64,000 nucleotides of DNA from Anaerolineae bacterium (GCA_022071955.1 JAJVIM010000027.1:124001-188000), one strand, 5' to 3'. Numbered from the stretch's first letter, positions 1 to 9,493 are shown. Program-made: numbers and translations. Notes: generated by a model from the sequence alone, not told the origin.

Positions 1-1833
1 TTGGCCGGGCTACGCTACGGCCTGATGTTTGCCGCGGCGCTGGTGGCCGGTTTCGATATTGCCCGGCGGGCCTGGCATGCCCTGCTCAACCGGCACATCA
101 GCATCGAACTGTTGGTCACGATTGCCGCTGCCGGTGCGCTGATCATCGGTGAGGTTTGGGAAGCCGCCGCCGTCACCTTTTTATTTATGCTGGGCGCTTA
201 CCTGGAGGCCCGTACCCTAAACCGCACCCGGCAAACCCTGCAAGGGTTACTCAACCTGGCTCCAACTACGGCCATTGTTATGCGCGCCGGGCGGCAGGTT
301 GAACTATTGCCCCACCAGGTGGAACCCGGCGACACGGTACTGGTTAAACCCGGCGCCAAAATTGCAGTAGATGGCACGGTGCTTGATGGCCGGGCCACTG
401 TGGACGAAAGCCCCATTACCGGCGAGTCGATGCCGGTTGAAAAAAGCGCGGGGACGCAGGTGTACGCCGGCACGGTGAATCAGGATGGGTTGCTGCACGT
501 GCGGGCTACCGGCGTGGGAGCCGATACCACCCTGGCCCGGATTATTCGCCGGGTAGAGGAAGCGCAGGAAGAAAAAGCACCCACCCAGCGCTTCATTGAG
601 CGTTTTGCCCGCTGGTACACCCCGGCGATCATCAGTCTCAGTGTGCTGGCATTTTTGGTCACCTGGGATATTGAGCTGGCCCTGACCCTGCTGGTTATTG
701 GCTGCCCCGGCGCGCTGGTTATTTCTACGCCGGTTTCGGTGGTCGCCGGGATTGGGCGGGCCGCCAAACAGGGCATTCTTATTAAAGGTGGCGAGTATTT
801 GGAGAACGCCGGCAAAATTACGGCCCTGGCTCTGGATAAAACCGGCACGTTGACCCAGGGTAAACCGCGCTTAACCGACATCATCACTTTGCAGCCCGTG
901 CCTGTGCCGGTGGGCGGCCCGGAGTCTGCCGCCGGTTTGGCTGTCTCCGCCAACGGAAAAGCGCCGGGCCGCTGGACTCCCGCCCAGCAGGAAGTGCTGC
1001 GCTGGGCCGCCATTGCCGAAGCCGGCTCAGAGCATCCATTGGCCCGCCCCATTGTGGCCGAAGCCGAAACGCTGGGCCGGATTCCTTATGAGGCCCGGTT
1101 TGACACCTGCACCGGGCGCGGCGTGCGTGCTGGCTATCAGGGGCACGTTATCGGTGTGGGCAGTCAGGAGTTGATGGCCGAACTGGGTGTTGGGGTTAGC
1201 CTTGAAACCGAGACGCACCTGGCCCGGTTAAAAGCCCAAGGCAAAACCGCCGTGCTGGTGGCCCTCGATGGGCTGGAGTTGGGCGTTCTGGGCATTGCCG
1301 ATGCGTTGCGAGACACAGCCCCGCAGGTGATCCGGCAGCTCAAAGATATTGGGCTGGAGCGCATTGTGATGCTAACCGGCGATGACCGGCGCACGGCGCA
1401 AGCCATTGCCAAAGAAGCCGGCCTGACCGAGGTTTACGCCGAACTGCTGCCCGAAGACAAGCTTGAGGTTATTCGCCAATTGCAGGCAGAAGGGTATGTG
1501 GTGGCAATGACAGGCGACGGCATCAATGATGCTCCGGCTCTGGCCGCCGCCGACATCGGCCTGGCGATGGGCGCCGCCGGCACCGATGTGGCCCTTGAAA
1601 CCGCCGATATCGCCCTGATGGCCGACGACCTGTTGAAGATACCGGCGGCCATCGGTTTATCCAAAGCCACGCTGCGCAATATCCGCCAGAATGTGGTTAT
1701 TGCCCTGGTGACGGTGTTCGGATTATTGGCCGGGGTGCTGCTGGGCCAGGTTCATATGGCCGGCGGTATGTTCATCCACGAGCTGTCGGTGTTGATTGTG
1801 ATTTTGAACGGCATGAGATTATTACGGGTTTAG
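1..1833 (+). CDS. Heavy-metal translocating P-type ATPase (P1B), 5' truncated
   Basis: Membrane pump that couples ATP hydrolysis to metal-cation export. The frame is open from base 1, so the N-terminus (metal-binding domain and first helices) lies outside the window; 610 residues are visible against about 700-850 for the family. Seen: actuator TGES at residues 140-143, intramembrane C235-P-G, phosphorylation D279-K-T-G-T, SEHP at 343-346 (the P1B HP motif), TGDD at 459, hinge GDGINDAP from 505, and a hydrophobic C-terminus. The intramembrane motif is CPG, not the usual CPC or CPH, so the metal cannot be read from it; a Cd/Zn/Pb-type substrate is only a guess. It ends 250 bp before the next gene. 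Confidence 0.93.
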   Translation: MAGLRYGLMFAAALVAGFDIARRAWHALLNRHISIELLVTIAAAGALIIGEVWEAAAVTFLFMLGAYLEARTLNRTRQTLQGLLNLAPTTAIVMRAGRQVELLPHQVEPGDTVLVKPGAKIAVDGTVLDGRATVDESPITGESMPVEKSAGTQVYAGTVNQDGLLHVRATGVGADTTLARIIRRVEEAQEEKAPTQRFIERFARWYTPAIISLSVLAFLVTWDIELALTLLVIGCPGALVISTPVSVVAGIGRAAKQGILIKGGEYLENAGKITALALDKTGTLTQGKPRLTDIITLQPVPVPVGGPESAAGLAVSANGKAPGRWTPAQQEVLRWAAIAEAGSEHPLARPIVAEAETLGRIPYEARFDTCTGRGVRAGYQGHVIGVGSQELMAELGVGVSLETETHLARLKAQGKTAVLVALDGLELGVLGIADALRDTAPQVIRQLKDIGLERIVMLTGDDRRTAQAIAKEAGLTEVYAELLPEDKLEVIRQLQAEGYVVAMTGDGINDAPALAAADIGLAMGAAGTDVALETADIALMADDLLKIPAAIGLSKATLRNIRQNVVIALVTVFGLLAGVLLGQVHMAGGMFIHELSVLIVILNGMRLLRV

Positions 1834-2084
1834 CGGGCCGTTCTGTTTTTTCACCGGCACGTTCTTATAACCCGGCGATCATCAAATTCAGCCGCCGCCG
1901 GAATCCTTTATCGCTCAGGTGTTACGCTCAACGCAGAAACCCGGGCGATTTTTATTGCCGGTTGGTTCAGGAGAATGAGCAGCCGCGAAAATCGATAAAA
2001 GTCGAAGAAATTTCGGCCCAGATATTGTACGCTGAGGTTGTGAGAATAAGAGTGCGGGTTAACTCACCTGCACGGAGGCGCACT

Positions 2085-2726
2085 ATGCTTAAACTATCCC
2101 TGGATTTCAAAGAACAGATGGCTGAGGCCAGACGCATTCAGATTTTGATGGGGGCGGCCCAGGTCTTTTCAAAAAAGGGCTTTCATCAGGCCACTACCAA
2201 AGAGATTGCCGCAGCGGCCGATGTGTCGGAGGGGACGATTTACAACTACTTTGCCAACAAACGTGAGTTATTAATCGCGATGATGGAACTGCTGGCCAGG
2301 TGGTCGCTTGAGGGGATTGTCCGCGAGAATCCACCCGATGATCCAAAAGAATTTTTAACCACCCTGCTCCGCGATCTTTACCAATTTTTGCGGGAGCGCG
2401 GCGATTTTGCCGCGCCTGTTCTGGCCGAAATCTTTACCGATGCGGAACTGCGCCAGGCACTCTATCGCCAGGTTGTTCATCCCCTGGCTGCCTATACAGA
2501 AAGATTTCTAAAAACTCACACCCCCCCGAGCAGCAAGCCCCACACAAAAAATATCATTGGGGCTTACGCCACAATGGGGGCAATCCTGCTTAACTTTGTG
2601 ATTAAAGCAAACAACCTTGACCCCCGCTACAGCCAAATTTCTGCTGAGGCCATCATTGAGTGGATAGTTACTCTGCTGTTGGATGATCTTTACGCCAGGC
2701 AAGAGCTGGTCTGGTTGGTAAGCTAA
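2085..2726 (+). CDS. TetR/AcrR-family repressor of the downstream efflux operon
   Basis: DNA-binding regulator of 213 residues. The N-terminal helix-turn-helix is typical: a helix with AAQVFSKKGFHQAT, then KEIAAAADVSEGTIYNYF about residues 15-62. The C-terminal ligand domain is unremarkable. I chose ATG 2085 because GGAGG lies at 2074-2078, while a longer open frame back to 1962 has no ribosome site. It is 28 bp upstream of the permease and co-directional, as CecR (YbiH) is with ybhGFSR in E. coli, so it probably represses this operon. Upstream, GTGAG near 2040 and CTCAC near 2064 form a weak inverted repeat that could be an operator. Confidence 0.88.
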   Translation: MLKLSLDFKEQMAEARRIQILMGAAQVFSKKGFHQATTKEIAAAADVSEGTIYNYFANKRELLIAMMELLARWSLEGIVRENPPDDPKEFLTTLLRDLYQFLRERGDFAAPVLAEIFTDAELRQALYRQVVHPLAAYTERFLKTHTPPSSKPHTKNIIGAYATMGAILLNFVIKANNLDPRYSQISAEAIIEWIVTLLLDDLYARQELVWLVS

Positions 2727-2754
2727 TTAGTAATGCCCAGTTGGGAGGTATGCA

Positions 2755-3876
2755 ATGTTTCTCAGAACGTTAAGTTTAATGCGCAAAGAATTTATTCACA
2801 TTATGCGCGATCCGCGCACCCTGGCGGTGATGATTATCACCCCATTGATGCAACTGATTTTGCTGGGTTACGCGGCCAGCACTGATATTGATCACTTGCG
2901 TACGGCTGTTTACGATGGCGACAAGAGTCAGCAGAGCCGCCATCTTATTGAAGCCTACCAGTCTTCCAATTATTTCGATGTCATCTACTACGTTGAGCAA
3001 GAAAACGACATTGCCTATCTGCTTAATCACGGCGATGTGTATGGGGCGCTCATCATCCCGGCCGGATATGGTCAGGACATTGTCGCCCGCGATTGGGCCG
3101 ACGTGGGTTTTGTCATCGACGGTTCCGATCCAACCGTGGCCGGCGCGGTTTACTCTTCTGCCCAGGCGGTAGGGCAAGCCTACTCTACCAACCTGGTTCG
3201 GGAGGATTTTGGTGCTCTTGTCAGCCGCAGGCCGGGCGTCGAAGTGAGGCCGCGGGTTTGGTACAACCCGGATATGGAAAGCACCTACTTCACCATCCCC
3301 GGCTTGATGGTAATGGTCTTGTTTCTTTTTACTACCCTGTTTACCTCTTCTTCCATTGTTCGGGAGCGAGAGTTGGGCACTATTGAGCAGTTGATTGTAA
3401 CGCCAATTCGTTCTATTGAGCTGGTTGTGGCCAAGGTGGCGCCTTACGTACTGATCTCGTTTTTCATTATTCTGGAAGTATTGGTGATTGGTGTTTTACT
3501 CTTTGGCGTGCCGGTGAATGGCAGTGTAGCCCTCCTGCTGGGGCTATCGGCCCTGTTTTTGGTCACGGCATTGGGCATCGGTATTTTCATCTCAAGTATT
3601 GCCAAGAGCCAGCAAGAGGCCCTGTTGATGACCTTTGCCACGGTGTTGCCGACCATCTTTTTGAGTGGTTTCTTCTTCCCTTTCGACGCCATGCCGCAGT
3701 GGCTGCAATGGCTCAGCCACGTTATCCCGGCTCGATACGCCCTGCAGATTGTGCGCGGCATTATGCTCAAAGGCGTTGGGGTAGAGGTTTTGATGGAACA
3801 AATTATCGCGGTGCTGATCTTCAGCGCCGTCATCATTACGCTGGCCGCAACTACCTTTAAAAAGAAGCTGGACTAA
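2755..3876 (+). CDS. ABC-2 type transporter permease (YbhS/YbhR-like)
   Basis: Inner-membrane permease of 373 residues. An N-terminal helix (TLAVMIITPLMQLILLGYA) is followed by an extracytoplasmic domain at about residues 45-180, then five or six membrane segments from about residue 183. The stretch ERELGTIEQLIVTPIRS between helices is the coupling-helix motif of the ABC-2 family. GGGAGG sits 7 bases before ATG 2755. It belongs with the two ATPases and two HlyD proteins downstream. E. coli ybhS/ybhR encode two permeases and only one is found here, so the pump may be a homodimer or use a second permease elsewhere. Confidence 0.93.
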   Translation: MFLRTLSLMRKEFIHIMRDPRTLAVMIITPLMQLILLGYAASTDIDHLRTAVYDGDKSQQSRHLIEAYQSSNYFDVIYYVEQENDIAYLLNHGDVYGALIIPAGYGQDIVARDWADVGFVIDGSDPTVAGAVYSSAQAVGQAYSTNLVREDFGALVSRRPGVEVRPRVWYNPDMESTYFTIPGLMVMVLFLFTTLFTSSSIVRERELGTIEQLIVTPIRSIELVVAKVAPYVLISFFIILEVLVIGVLLFGVPVNGSVALLLGLSALFLVTALGIGIFISSIAKSQQEALLMTFATVLPTIFLSGFFFPFDAMPQWLQWLSHVIPARYALQIVRGIMLKGVGVEVLMEQIIAVLIFSAVIITLAATTFKKKLD

Positions 3877-3892
3877 ATCAAATTAGTGGCAG

Positions 3893-4063
3893 ATGAAAGA
3901 TAGAAAGGTGATCATTGAATTAAGCGAACATGATGCCCGGCAACTGCTAAAACTGCTTGAGCACCAGCTAAGGCATGAGGATAAAATCTGGCACTCGTAC
4001 TGGACCCGTCTGAGCCAGACTATCCAACAGAGCATTGAATACGCTTACAGAAATGACCCATAA
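3893..4063 (+). CDS. Small hypothetical protein (56 aa) inside the efflux operon
   Basis: A 57-codon frame from ATG 3893 to TAA 4061. The protein starts MKDRKVIIELSEHDARQLLK and continues with a charged, amphipathic helical stretch (LLEHQLRHEDKIWHSYWTRL). No membrane segment or known motif is visible. It lies 16 bp after the permease and 44 bp before the first ATPase. The upstream ribosome site is weak. The balanced composition and intact frame support coding, but the family is not recognised; it may be an accessory or regulatory subunit of the pump. Confidence 0.5.
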   Translation: MKDRKVIIELSEHDARQLLKLLEHQLRHEDKIWHSYWTRLSQTIQQSIEYAYRNDP

Positions 4064-4107
4064 ACCTGTTAGGCAATATCCAGACACAATCCAATTTGAG
4101 GCATCGG

Positions 4108-5115
4108 ATGGAAGGCAGCAGACAAATGAACGAAAACGAAATGATCATTAAAACAGATAAGCTGACCAGGCAATTTGGCCTGGTGGTAGCCGTAAACAAT
4201 CTGGACCTTGAGATAAAAAAGGGTGAGATTTTTGGCCTGGTTGGGCCAGATGGCGCCGGCAAAACCACCACAATGCGGCTGCTCTCGGCCATTATGGAAC
4301 CCACCGCCGGCAACGCGACCATCGCCGGGTTTAACCTGCGCCAGCAGCCGGAACCCATCAAAGAACATATTGGTTACATGGCCCAGCAGTTTGCCCTGTA
4401 CGGCGATTTGACCGTGCTGGAAAATATCAACTTTTTTGCCGACGTGTTTGGCGTGCGGGGGAAAAAGCGCGCTGAGCGTACCGAACGCCTGCTGGAATTT
4501 GCCCGCCTCACCGAGTTCACCAATCGCCCGGCCGGACGCCTCTCTGGCGGGATGAAAAAAAAGCTGGGCCTGGCCTGCGCTCTGATTCATGAGCCTACTA
4601 TTCTTTACCTGGATGAGCCGACCACCGGCGTTGACCCGGTTTCCCGACGCGAGTTTTGGGATATTCTGGCCAACCTGCACGTAGAAGGCACCAGCATCCT
4701 GGTCAGCACACCCTATATGGACGAAGCGGAACGCTGCTCGCGAGTGGGCCTTATGTACGGAGGGCGGCTGGTTGAGCAGGGTACGCCCAATCAAATCAAA
4801 AGGCTCATACAGGGTCAACTGATTGAATTCAGGCCTGAGTCCGACCAAATCCACGGGGTGGGGCTGTTACGGCAGGCCAACCGGCTACTGGCTACGCAAG
4901 AAGGGGTGTTAGAAGTGCAAACCTATGGCGACCTGATACACCTGTTTGTAGACAACATTGCCCACCGCCGGTTACAACTTGAAACAGCTCTGGCCGCAGA
5001 GCAGATCAACATGACCGATTTCCGGCAGACAATACCCCGCATGGAAGATGCCTTTATTTCGCTCATCAGCAAGATGGACGGGGAAAAATTATCAAAGGAG
5101 GTCAGCCACCAATGA
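4108..5115 (+). CDS. ABC transporter ATP-binding protein (YbhF N-half-like)
   Basis: Cytoplasmic ATPase of the efflux pump. Walker A reads GPDGAGKTT, with Asp where Asn is usual, as I recall for YbhF-type proteins. Also visible are the Q-loop (YMAQQFALY), signature LSGGMKKKLGLA and Walker B LYLDEPTTGVDP. The switch region reads STPYMDEAERC: the usual H-loop His is a Pro here. The next gene has the normal TTHYMDEAEH, so this site may be hydrolytically weak and the pair asymmetric. Two starts are possible: ATG 4108 (GAGG six bases upstream, chosen) or ATG 4126 (GGAAGG). It overlaps the next gene by ATGA. Confidence 0.9.
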   Translation: MEGSRQMNENEMIIKTDKLTRQFGLVVAVNNLDLEIKKGEIFGLVGPDGAGKTTTMRLLSAIMEPTAGNATIAGFNLRQQPEPIKEHIGYMAQQFALYGDLTVLENINFFADVFGVRGKKRAERTERLLEFARLTEFTNRPAGRLSGGMKKKLGLACALIHEPTILYLDEPTTGVDPVSRREFWDILANLHVEGTSILVSTPYMDEAERCSRVGLMYGGRLVEQGTPNQIKRLIQGQLIEFRPESDQIHGVGLLRQANRLLATQEGVLEVQTYGDLIHLFVDNIAHRRLQLETALAAEQINMTDFRQTIPRMEDAFISLISKMDGEKLSKEVSHQ

Positions 5116-6077
5116 ATCATCAGGTAAACCAAAACGGTCCGGCCATCGAAGTGCGGGGTCTAAGTAAAATATTTGGCACCTTTGTGGCCGTTAACAACAT
5201 TAGTTTTACAGTGCCGCGCGGCGAAATCTTTGGCTTTCTCGGGCCAAACGGAGCCGGAAAAACCACCACCATTCGTATGTTGCTGGGGATGTTGGCCCCA
5301 ACTGCCGGCACCGCCCGGGTAATTGGCTATGATGTGGTCAAAGAAGGAGACGCCATGCGTAAACGAATTGGCTATATGACCCAAAAGTTCAGCCTGTACA
5401 ACGACCTGACGGTGGAAGAAAATTTAAATTTTTACGGCGGCGTTTACGGCGTACACGGTCAAACCCTGCAGGAGCGCAAGGAATACATTTTGAAAATGGC
5501 CGGGCTGACCGGACGGGAACGGGAGTTGACCCGAAATCTCTCCGGAGGCTGGAAGCAACGCCTGGCTCTGGGGGTAGCCATCATCCATGAACCGGAGGTG
5601 TTATTTTTGGACGAGCCGACCGCCGGCGTCGATCCCATCTCGCGCCGGGCTTTTTGGGAACTCATCTACGACCTGGCCGAGGCAGGCACCACCATTCTGG
5701 TAACTACCCACTACATGGACGAGGCCGAACATTGCCAGGAATTGGTTTTTATTCAGCGCGGTCATCTGGTAGCCCAGGGTTCGCCGGAGCAAGTTAAAAT
5801 CAGCCAGATGCACGGTGATGTAATTGAGATTGATTGTGACAATGCCGGCCTGGCCGTGCCTCTGTTGCGCGATTTAAACCTTTTTGCCGAGGTAGCCTTG
5901 TACGGCGCCCTCGTTCACGTGGTCACCGATAAGGCCAATGAGCATATTCCAATAATCAAAAATACGCTGGCCGCGCATGGGCTGGATGTTACTTCAGTTG
6001 AACGGATTGCGCCCTCGCTGGAAGATGTGTTCATTTCCAGCGCTCGCGAGGCGGAAAAGGTGTTGGGCGTTAGATAG
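5112..6077 (+). CDS. ABC transporter ATP-binding protein (YbhF C-half-like)
   Basis: Second ATPase of the pump, 321 residues, starting inside the stop of the previous gene (ATGA at 5112), which implies translational coupling. All motifs are canonical: Walker A GPNGAGKTTT, Q-loop YMTQKFSLY, signature LSGGWKQRLALG, Walker B VLFLDEPTAGVDP and H-loop TTHYMDEAEH. In E. coli the two halves are fused in YbhF; here they are separate proteins that likely heterodimerise. AGGAGG precedes ATG 5112. The next gene starts 61 bp later. Confidence 0.93.
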   Translation: MNHQVNQNGPAIEVRGLSKIFGTFVAVNNISFTVPRGEIFGFLGPNGAGKTTTIRMLLGMLAPTAGTARVIGYDVVKEGDAMRKRIGYMTQKFSLYNDLTVEENLNFYGGVYGVHGQTLQERKEYILKMAGLTGRERELTRNLSGGWKQRLALGVAIIHEPEVLFLDEPTAGVDPISRRAFWELIYDLAEAGTTILVTTHYMDEAEHCQELVFIQRGHLVAQGSPEQVKISQMHGDVIEIDCDNAGLAVPLLRDLNLFAEVALYGALVHVVTDKANEHIPIIKNTLAAHGLDVTSVERIAPSLEDVFISSAREAEKVLGVR

Positions 6078-6138
6078 ATGCAGTAGCCAGCGGTTAGTCC
6101 TTAGCAGGTTATTGACTGCTGAATTTTGGAGGTAAACG

Positions 6139-7539
6139 ATGAAGCAAAAAATAGGTCCTATTCTCATAATTTTGTTGGCTGTTGGCGTGGTAAGTGGTGG
6201 ATACGGGTATTTCTCCCGGTATCCGGCCCAGCTTACCCGGCTTCAACTCAAATTTGGCCTGATCAGTAAAGACGAAGCTACCGGTGTGTATCGCGTTTCC
6301 GGGTACATTGAGGCGGATGACGTTAACGTTGAAGCGGAAACAAAAGGTCGCATTACTCGCTTGCTGGCCGACGAGGGTGATTATGTTTGGGCCGGCCAGA
6401 AATTGGTTGAGTTGGACACAACCCTGTTAGAGGCGGAAGTGGCCCAGGCTCAGGCCAAAATCGAAACAGCCAAGGCTCAACTGGTAAGAGTAGAAGCTGG
6501 GGTGAGAGCTGAAGAGATTGCCAAAGCGGAAGCGGCTGTGGCTGTGGCCGAGGCCAGGGTTCAAGCCGCCAACACCCAGTGGCAAGACGCCATCGCTCTG
6601 CGGGATAATCCGCAGGAACTGGAGATGCAGATTGACGCAGCCAGAACCGCCCTGCAATTAGCCGAGCTAAAAATTGACTACGCTATTCCATTGAAAGATG
6701 CGGGTGAGGCCGTTTGGGATTTACGCCACCAGCAGTGGGATTACGCCCAGGACGAGCATCGCAAATGTGGGAGCAACCCAATGACCGGCCAGAAAATGTG
6801 CATGACCTTTGAATTGACCGAGGGTCAGAGACAAGATTGGGGCGTGGCCTGGAATTACGCCGGAGCCAATATGTGGGCGGCCTGGGTTGACCTCAATAGC
6901 GCGGTTGTTGAACGAGACGATACCGAAACTATCCTGAACGGCCTGTTGCAGTTGCGGAACGACCCGCAAGAAGCCCAGATCAAGGTTACGCAAGCGCAGG
7001 CTGCGCTCCAAACTGCCCAGGCTGAAGTTAAAATAGCTCAAGCCCGGCTGGCGCTGCTGGAGGCCGGCCCCCGGGCCGAGCAGATTGCCCTGGCCCAGGT
7101 TCAGGTTCGGCAAGCTGAAGCCGGCCTGGATGCTCTCCAAGTTCAGCGTGAGAAATCGGTCTTAATTGCCCCGCGAACAGGTTGGGTGGTTGACCGGGTG
7201 GCCCACGAAGGTGAAATGGCTGCGCCAGGCATTCCCTTGCTGACCCTGGCCGATTTAGCCCAGGTTAAACTGACTGTGTACGTGCCGGAGCCGGATATTG
7301 ACCTGGTTGCGGTTGGTCAAGAAGTAAAGGTGTTTGTAGATACCTTCCCGGGTGAACCGTTTCCCGGCACCGTTACCTTTATTGCCGCTGAAGCCGAGTT
7401 TACCCCCAAAAATGTGCAAACTAAAGAAGAACGGGTTAACACAGTCTTTGCGGTCAAAATTAGCCTTGAAAACAAAGACCAACGCTTGAAACCCGGCATG
7501 CCCGCCGATGCAATCCTGTCGGGCGGGTCTGAACTTTGA
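6139..7539 (+). CDS. HlyD-family periplasmic adaptor/secretion protein
   Basis: Membrane-anchored adaptor of 466 residues. One N-terminal helix (about residues 5-26) is followed by a biotinyl-lipoyl half-motif (GYIEADDVNVEAETKGRI), a long Ala/Gln-rich coiled-coil hairpin with repeated AQA units, the second lipoyl half near residues 335-360, and a beta-barrel ending in KPGMPADAIL. An unusual insertion near residues 175-260 carries two Cys (KCGS, KMCM) and many Trp. GGAGG lies 8 bases before ATG. It is the partner of the ABC genes and of the next HlyD gene; the two share the barrel segment EAEFTPKNVQT/EAEFTPRNVQT, so they are probably an old duplication. Confidence 0.9.
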   Translation: MKQKIGPILIILLAVGVVSGGYGYFSRYPAQLTRLQLKFGLISKDEATGVYRVSGYIEADDVNVEAETKGRITRLLADEGDYVWAGQKLVELDTTLLEAEVAQAQAKIETAKAQLVRVEAGVRAEEIAKAEAAVAVAEARVQAANTQWQDAIALRDNPQELEMQIDAARTALQLAELKIDYAIPLKDAGEAVWDLRHQQWDYAQDEHRKCGSNPMTGQKMCMTFELTEGQRQDWGVAWNYAGANMWAAWVDLNSAVVERDDTETILNGLLQLRNDPQEAQIKVTQAQAALQTAQAEVKIAQARLALLEAGPRAEQIALAQVQVRQAEAGLDALQVQREKSVLIAPRTGWVVDRVAHEGEMAAPGIPLLTLADLAQVKLTVYVPEPDIDLVAVGQEVKVFVDTFPGEPFPGTVTFIAAEAEFTPKNVQTKEERVNTVFAVKISLENKDQRLKPGMPADAILSGGSEL

Positions 7540-7591
7540 TTGAGCTTTGTCATCAGCCCCAGTTATTGATGACTGCCAGAGAGGTGAAAAG

Positions 7592-9493
7592 ATGAAAAAC
7601 TACATTATTCTTGTGATCATAGGTTTAGTTGTGATTGGCGGCGGGTACTGGTGGTTTAATCAGCCCACGGCGGCCGCACGGGAACCGGCCACAGGTTCTG
7701 ATATGTTGGTTGGTTCCGGAACCATCGAAGCCGAAACAGTGGCCATCACTGCCGAGTTGGGTGGCCGGGTGGTTAACCTGAGGGTAAATGAAGGTGACCA
7801 GGTAAAGGCCGGCCAAACTCTGGTTGAATTAGACAAGGCCGATCTACTGGCCCAACAAATGCAGTTGGAAGTGGCCCTGGTAAAGGCCCAGGCTAATCTT
7901 GAGCTGGTTAGCGCTCCGCCCCGGTCAGAAGATGTGGCTGCAGCCGAGGCCCAGTTAACCCAGGCCGAAACGGCCCGGGACGGCGCCAAAGTCACCTGGC
8001 TCAGGTTCAGAGAGTTGGTGGCTAACCCGCTTGAACTCGAGGCAAAAATCAACCAGGCTAAAGCCCAGGTCACCCAGGCTGAATATAGCCTGGAACAGGC
8101 AAGAGTAAACCTGAAACGGCTGGAGATTGGCGCCGAAGCCACCGGCCGCAGCCAGGCCACAATTCTGGGCGGCAATGAAGGGCTGGTGCAGCATCAGGCA
8201 ACCCAGTATCAGGTGCAGGCCGCCCAAACGGGTGTTGAAATGGCCAAAACGGCTCTGGCTGGCGCTCAGAAGCAGGTTCAGCATTTGGTTCAAATTCGTA
8301 ATAACCCCCTGCCGATTATTGTGCAGGCCAACGCGGCCGAGGCTGCCTATCGTCAGGCCGAGGCGGGAGTGCTGGCGGCCCAGGCCAATCTGGAGGCGGT
8401 CAAGGCCGGCCCAATGGCGGAAGATGTTAATGTGGCCCAGGCCCAGGCGCACGAAGCAGAAAAGGCGGCAGCAGCGGTAAAAGTCCAACTGGCCAAGCAA
8501 ACACTCTCTGCTCCCCGGGCGGGTCTGATTAGCAAAAAGCTGGTGGAAGAAGGTGAGCTGGCCAGCCCCGGAACAACGCTGCTGGAACTCAGCGATATTG
8601 AGACGGTAGACTTAACCGTTTACATTCCAGAAACCCAGATTGGCCGGGTTAAAATTGGCCAGCCGGCTCGGGTTATCCCCGATGCGTACCCCGACCAGTT
8701 TTTTGAGGGCTTTGTCAGTTTTATCGCCCACGAGGCCGAATTTACGCCCAGAAATGTGCAGACTCAGGAAGAACGAGCCAATCTGGTTTTTGCTGTCAAA
8801 ATCACTCTGAACAACGCCGACCATCGTCTTAGGCCGGGAATGCCAGCCGATGCGGAGATTTTGCTCACGTCTGCTGGGCGCGCTGCCGCTGCACCCTCAC
8901 CCGTGGCAGAGGTGGAAGCCGAACCTACTCCCACCCCAACACCAATTAGCGCTGCCCCCACCGTAAAACCAACGTTAACCCCAACTATACCCGCAACATC
9001 ACAAGTCAAGGTTGTTGCCTGGGCGTTGAATGTGCGCAGCGGGCCGGGGGTTGATCAGCCGGTCATCGCCACCCTGGCTCAAGGTGACATCGCCCCAATT
9101 TTGAACACCGACCTGGCGACCGGCTGGCTGCTGGTTCAGTTGCCCAATGGGCAGGCAAGCGGCTGGATTACCGGTGGTTCCAGTTACGTAGCTGTTATTT
9201 CCGCCGAAAAGCCCCAGCCCCGTTCAACTGCGCTTAAATCCGCGCCCATCAGTACCGCCACCCCGGTTTTCGCTACAGCCGGGCAAACACGGCAGGTTGA
9301 GGTGGTTTCAGCCGGGTTGAACGTGCGGAGCGGCCCGGGCACAGAATATCCGATAGTGGCAACCCTGCTCAAGGGATATACCGTCTCTGTTACCGGGGTA
9401 GACCCAATCACCGGCTGGTTGCAAATACCCCTGCCAGGCAGCGGGCAAGTTGGCTGGATTAGCGGCGATCCCATCTACGTGGCGTTCAAATAA
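7592..9493 (+). CDS. HlyD-family adaptor with two C-terminal bacterial SH3 domains
   Basis: Protein of 633 residues from ATG 7592 (GAGAGGTG five bases upstream; an in-frame start at 7547 lacks a site). Order: membrane helix about 4-22, lipoyl half-motif, long coiled-coil, second lipoyl half, and beta-barrel to about residue 430. A Thr-Pro-rich linker (TPTPTPI) follows, then two SH3_3-type domains at about 471-535 and 566-633, each with LNVRSGPG and a W-x-x-x-x-LP-x-G core. Such SH3 domains usually bind peptidoglycan or cell-surface partners. Their presence suggests wall anchoring of the adaptor, which would suit a cell without an ordinary outer membrane. Confidence 0.9.
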   Translation: MKNYIILVIIGLVVIGGGYWWFNQPTAAAREPATGSDMLVGSGTIEAETVAITAELGGRVVNLRVNEGDQVKAGQTLVELDKADLLAQQMQLEVALVKAQANLELVSAPPRSEDVAAAEAQLTQAETARDGAKVTWLRFRELVANPLELEAKINQAKAQVTQAEYSLEQARVNLKRLEIGAEATGRSQATILGGNEGLVQHQATQYQVQAAQTGVEMAKTALAGAQKQVQHLVQIRNNPLPIIVQANAAEAAYRQAEAGVLAAQANLEAVKAGPMAEDVNVAQAQAHEAEKAAAAVKVQLAKQTLSAPRAGLISKKLVEEGELASPGTTLLELSDIETVDLTVYIPETQIGRVKIGQPARVIPDAYPDQFFEGFVSFIAHEAEFTPRNVQTQEERANLVFAVKITLNNADHRLRPGMPADAEILLTSAGRAAAAPSPVAEVEAEPTPTPTPISAAPTVKPTLTPTIPATSQVKVVAWALNVRSGPGVDQPVIATLAQGDIAPILNTDLATGWLLVQLPNGQASGWITGGSSYVAVISAEKPQPRSTALKSAPISTATPVFATAGQTRQVEVVSAGLNVRSGPGTEYPIVATLLKGYTVSVTGVDPITGWLQIPLPGSGQVGWISGDPIYVAFK

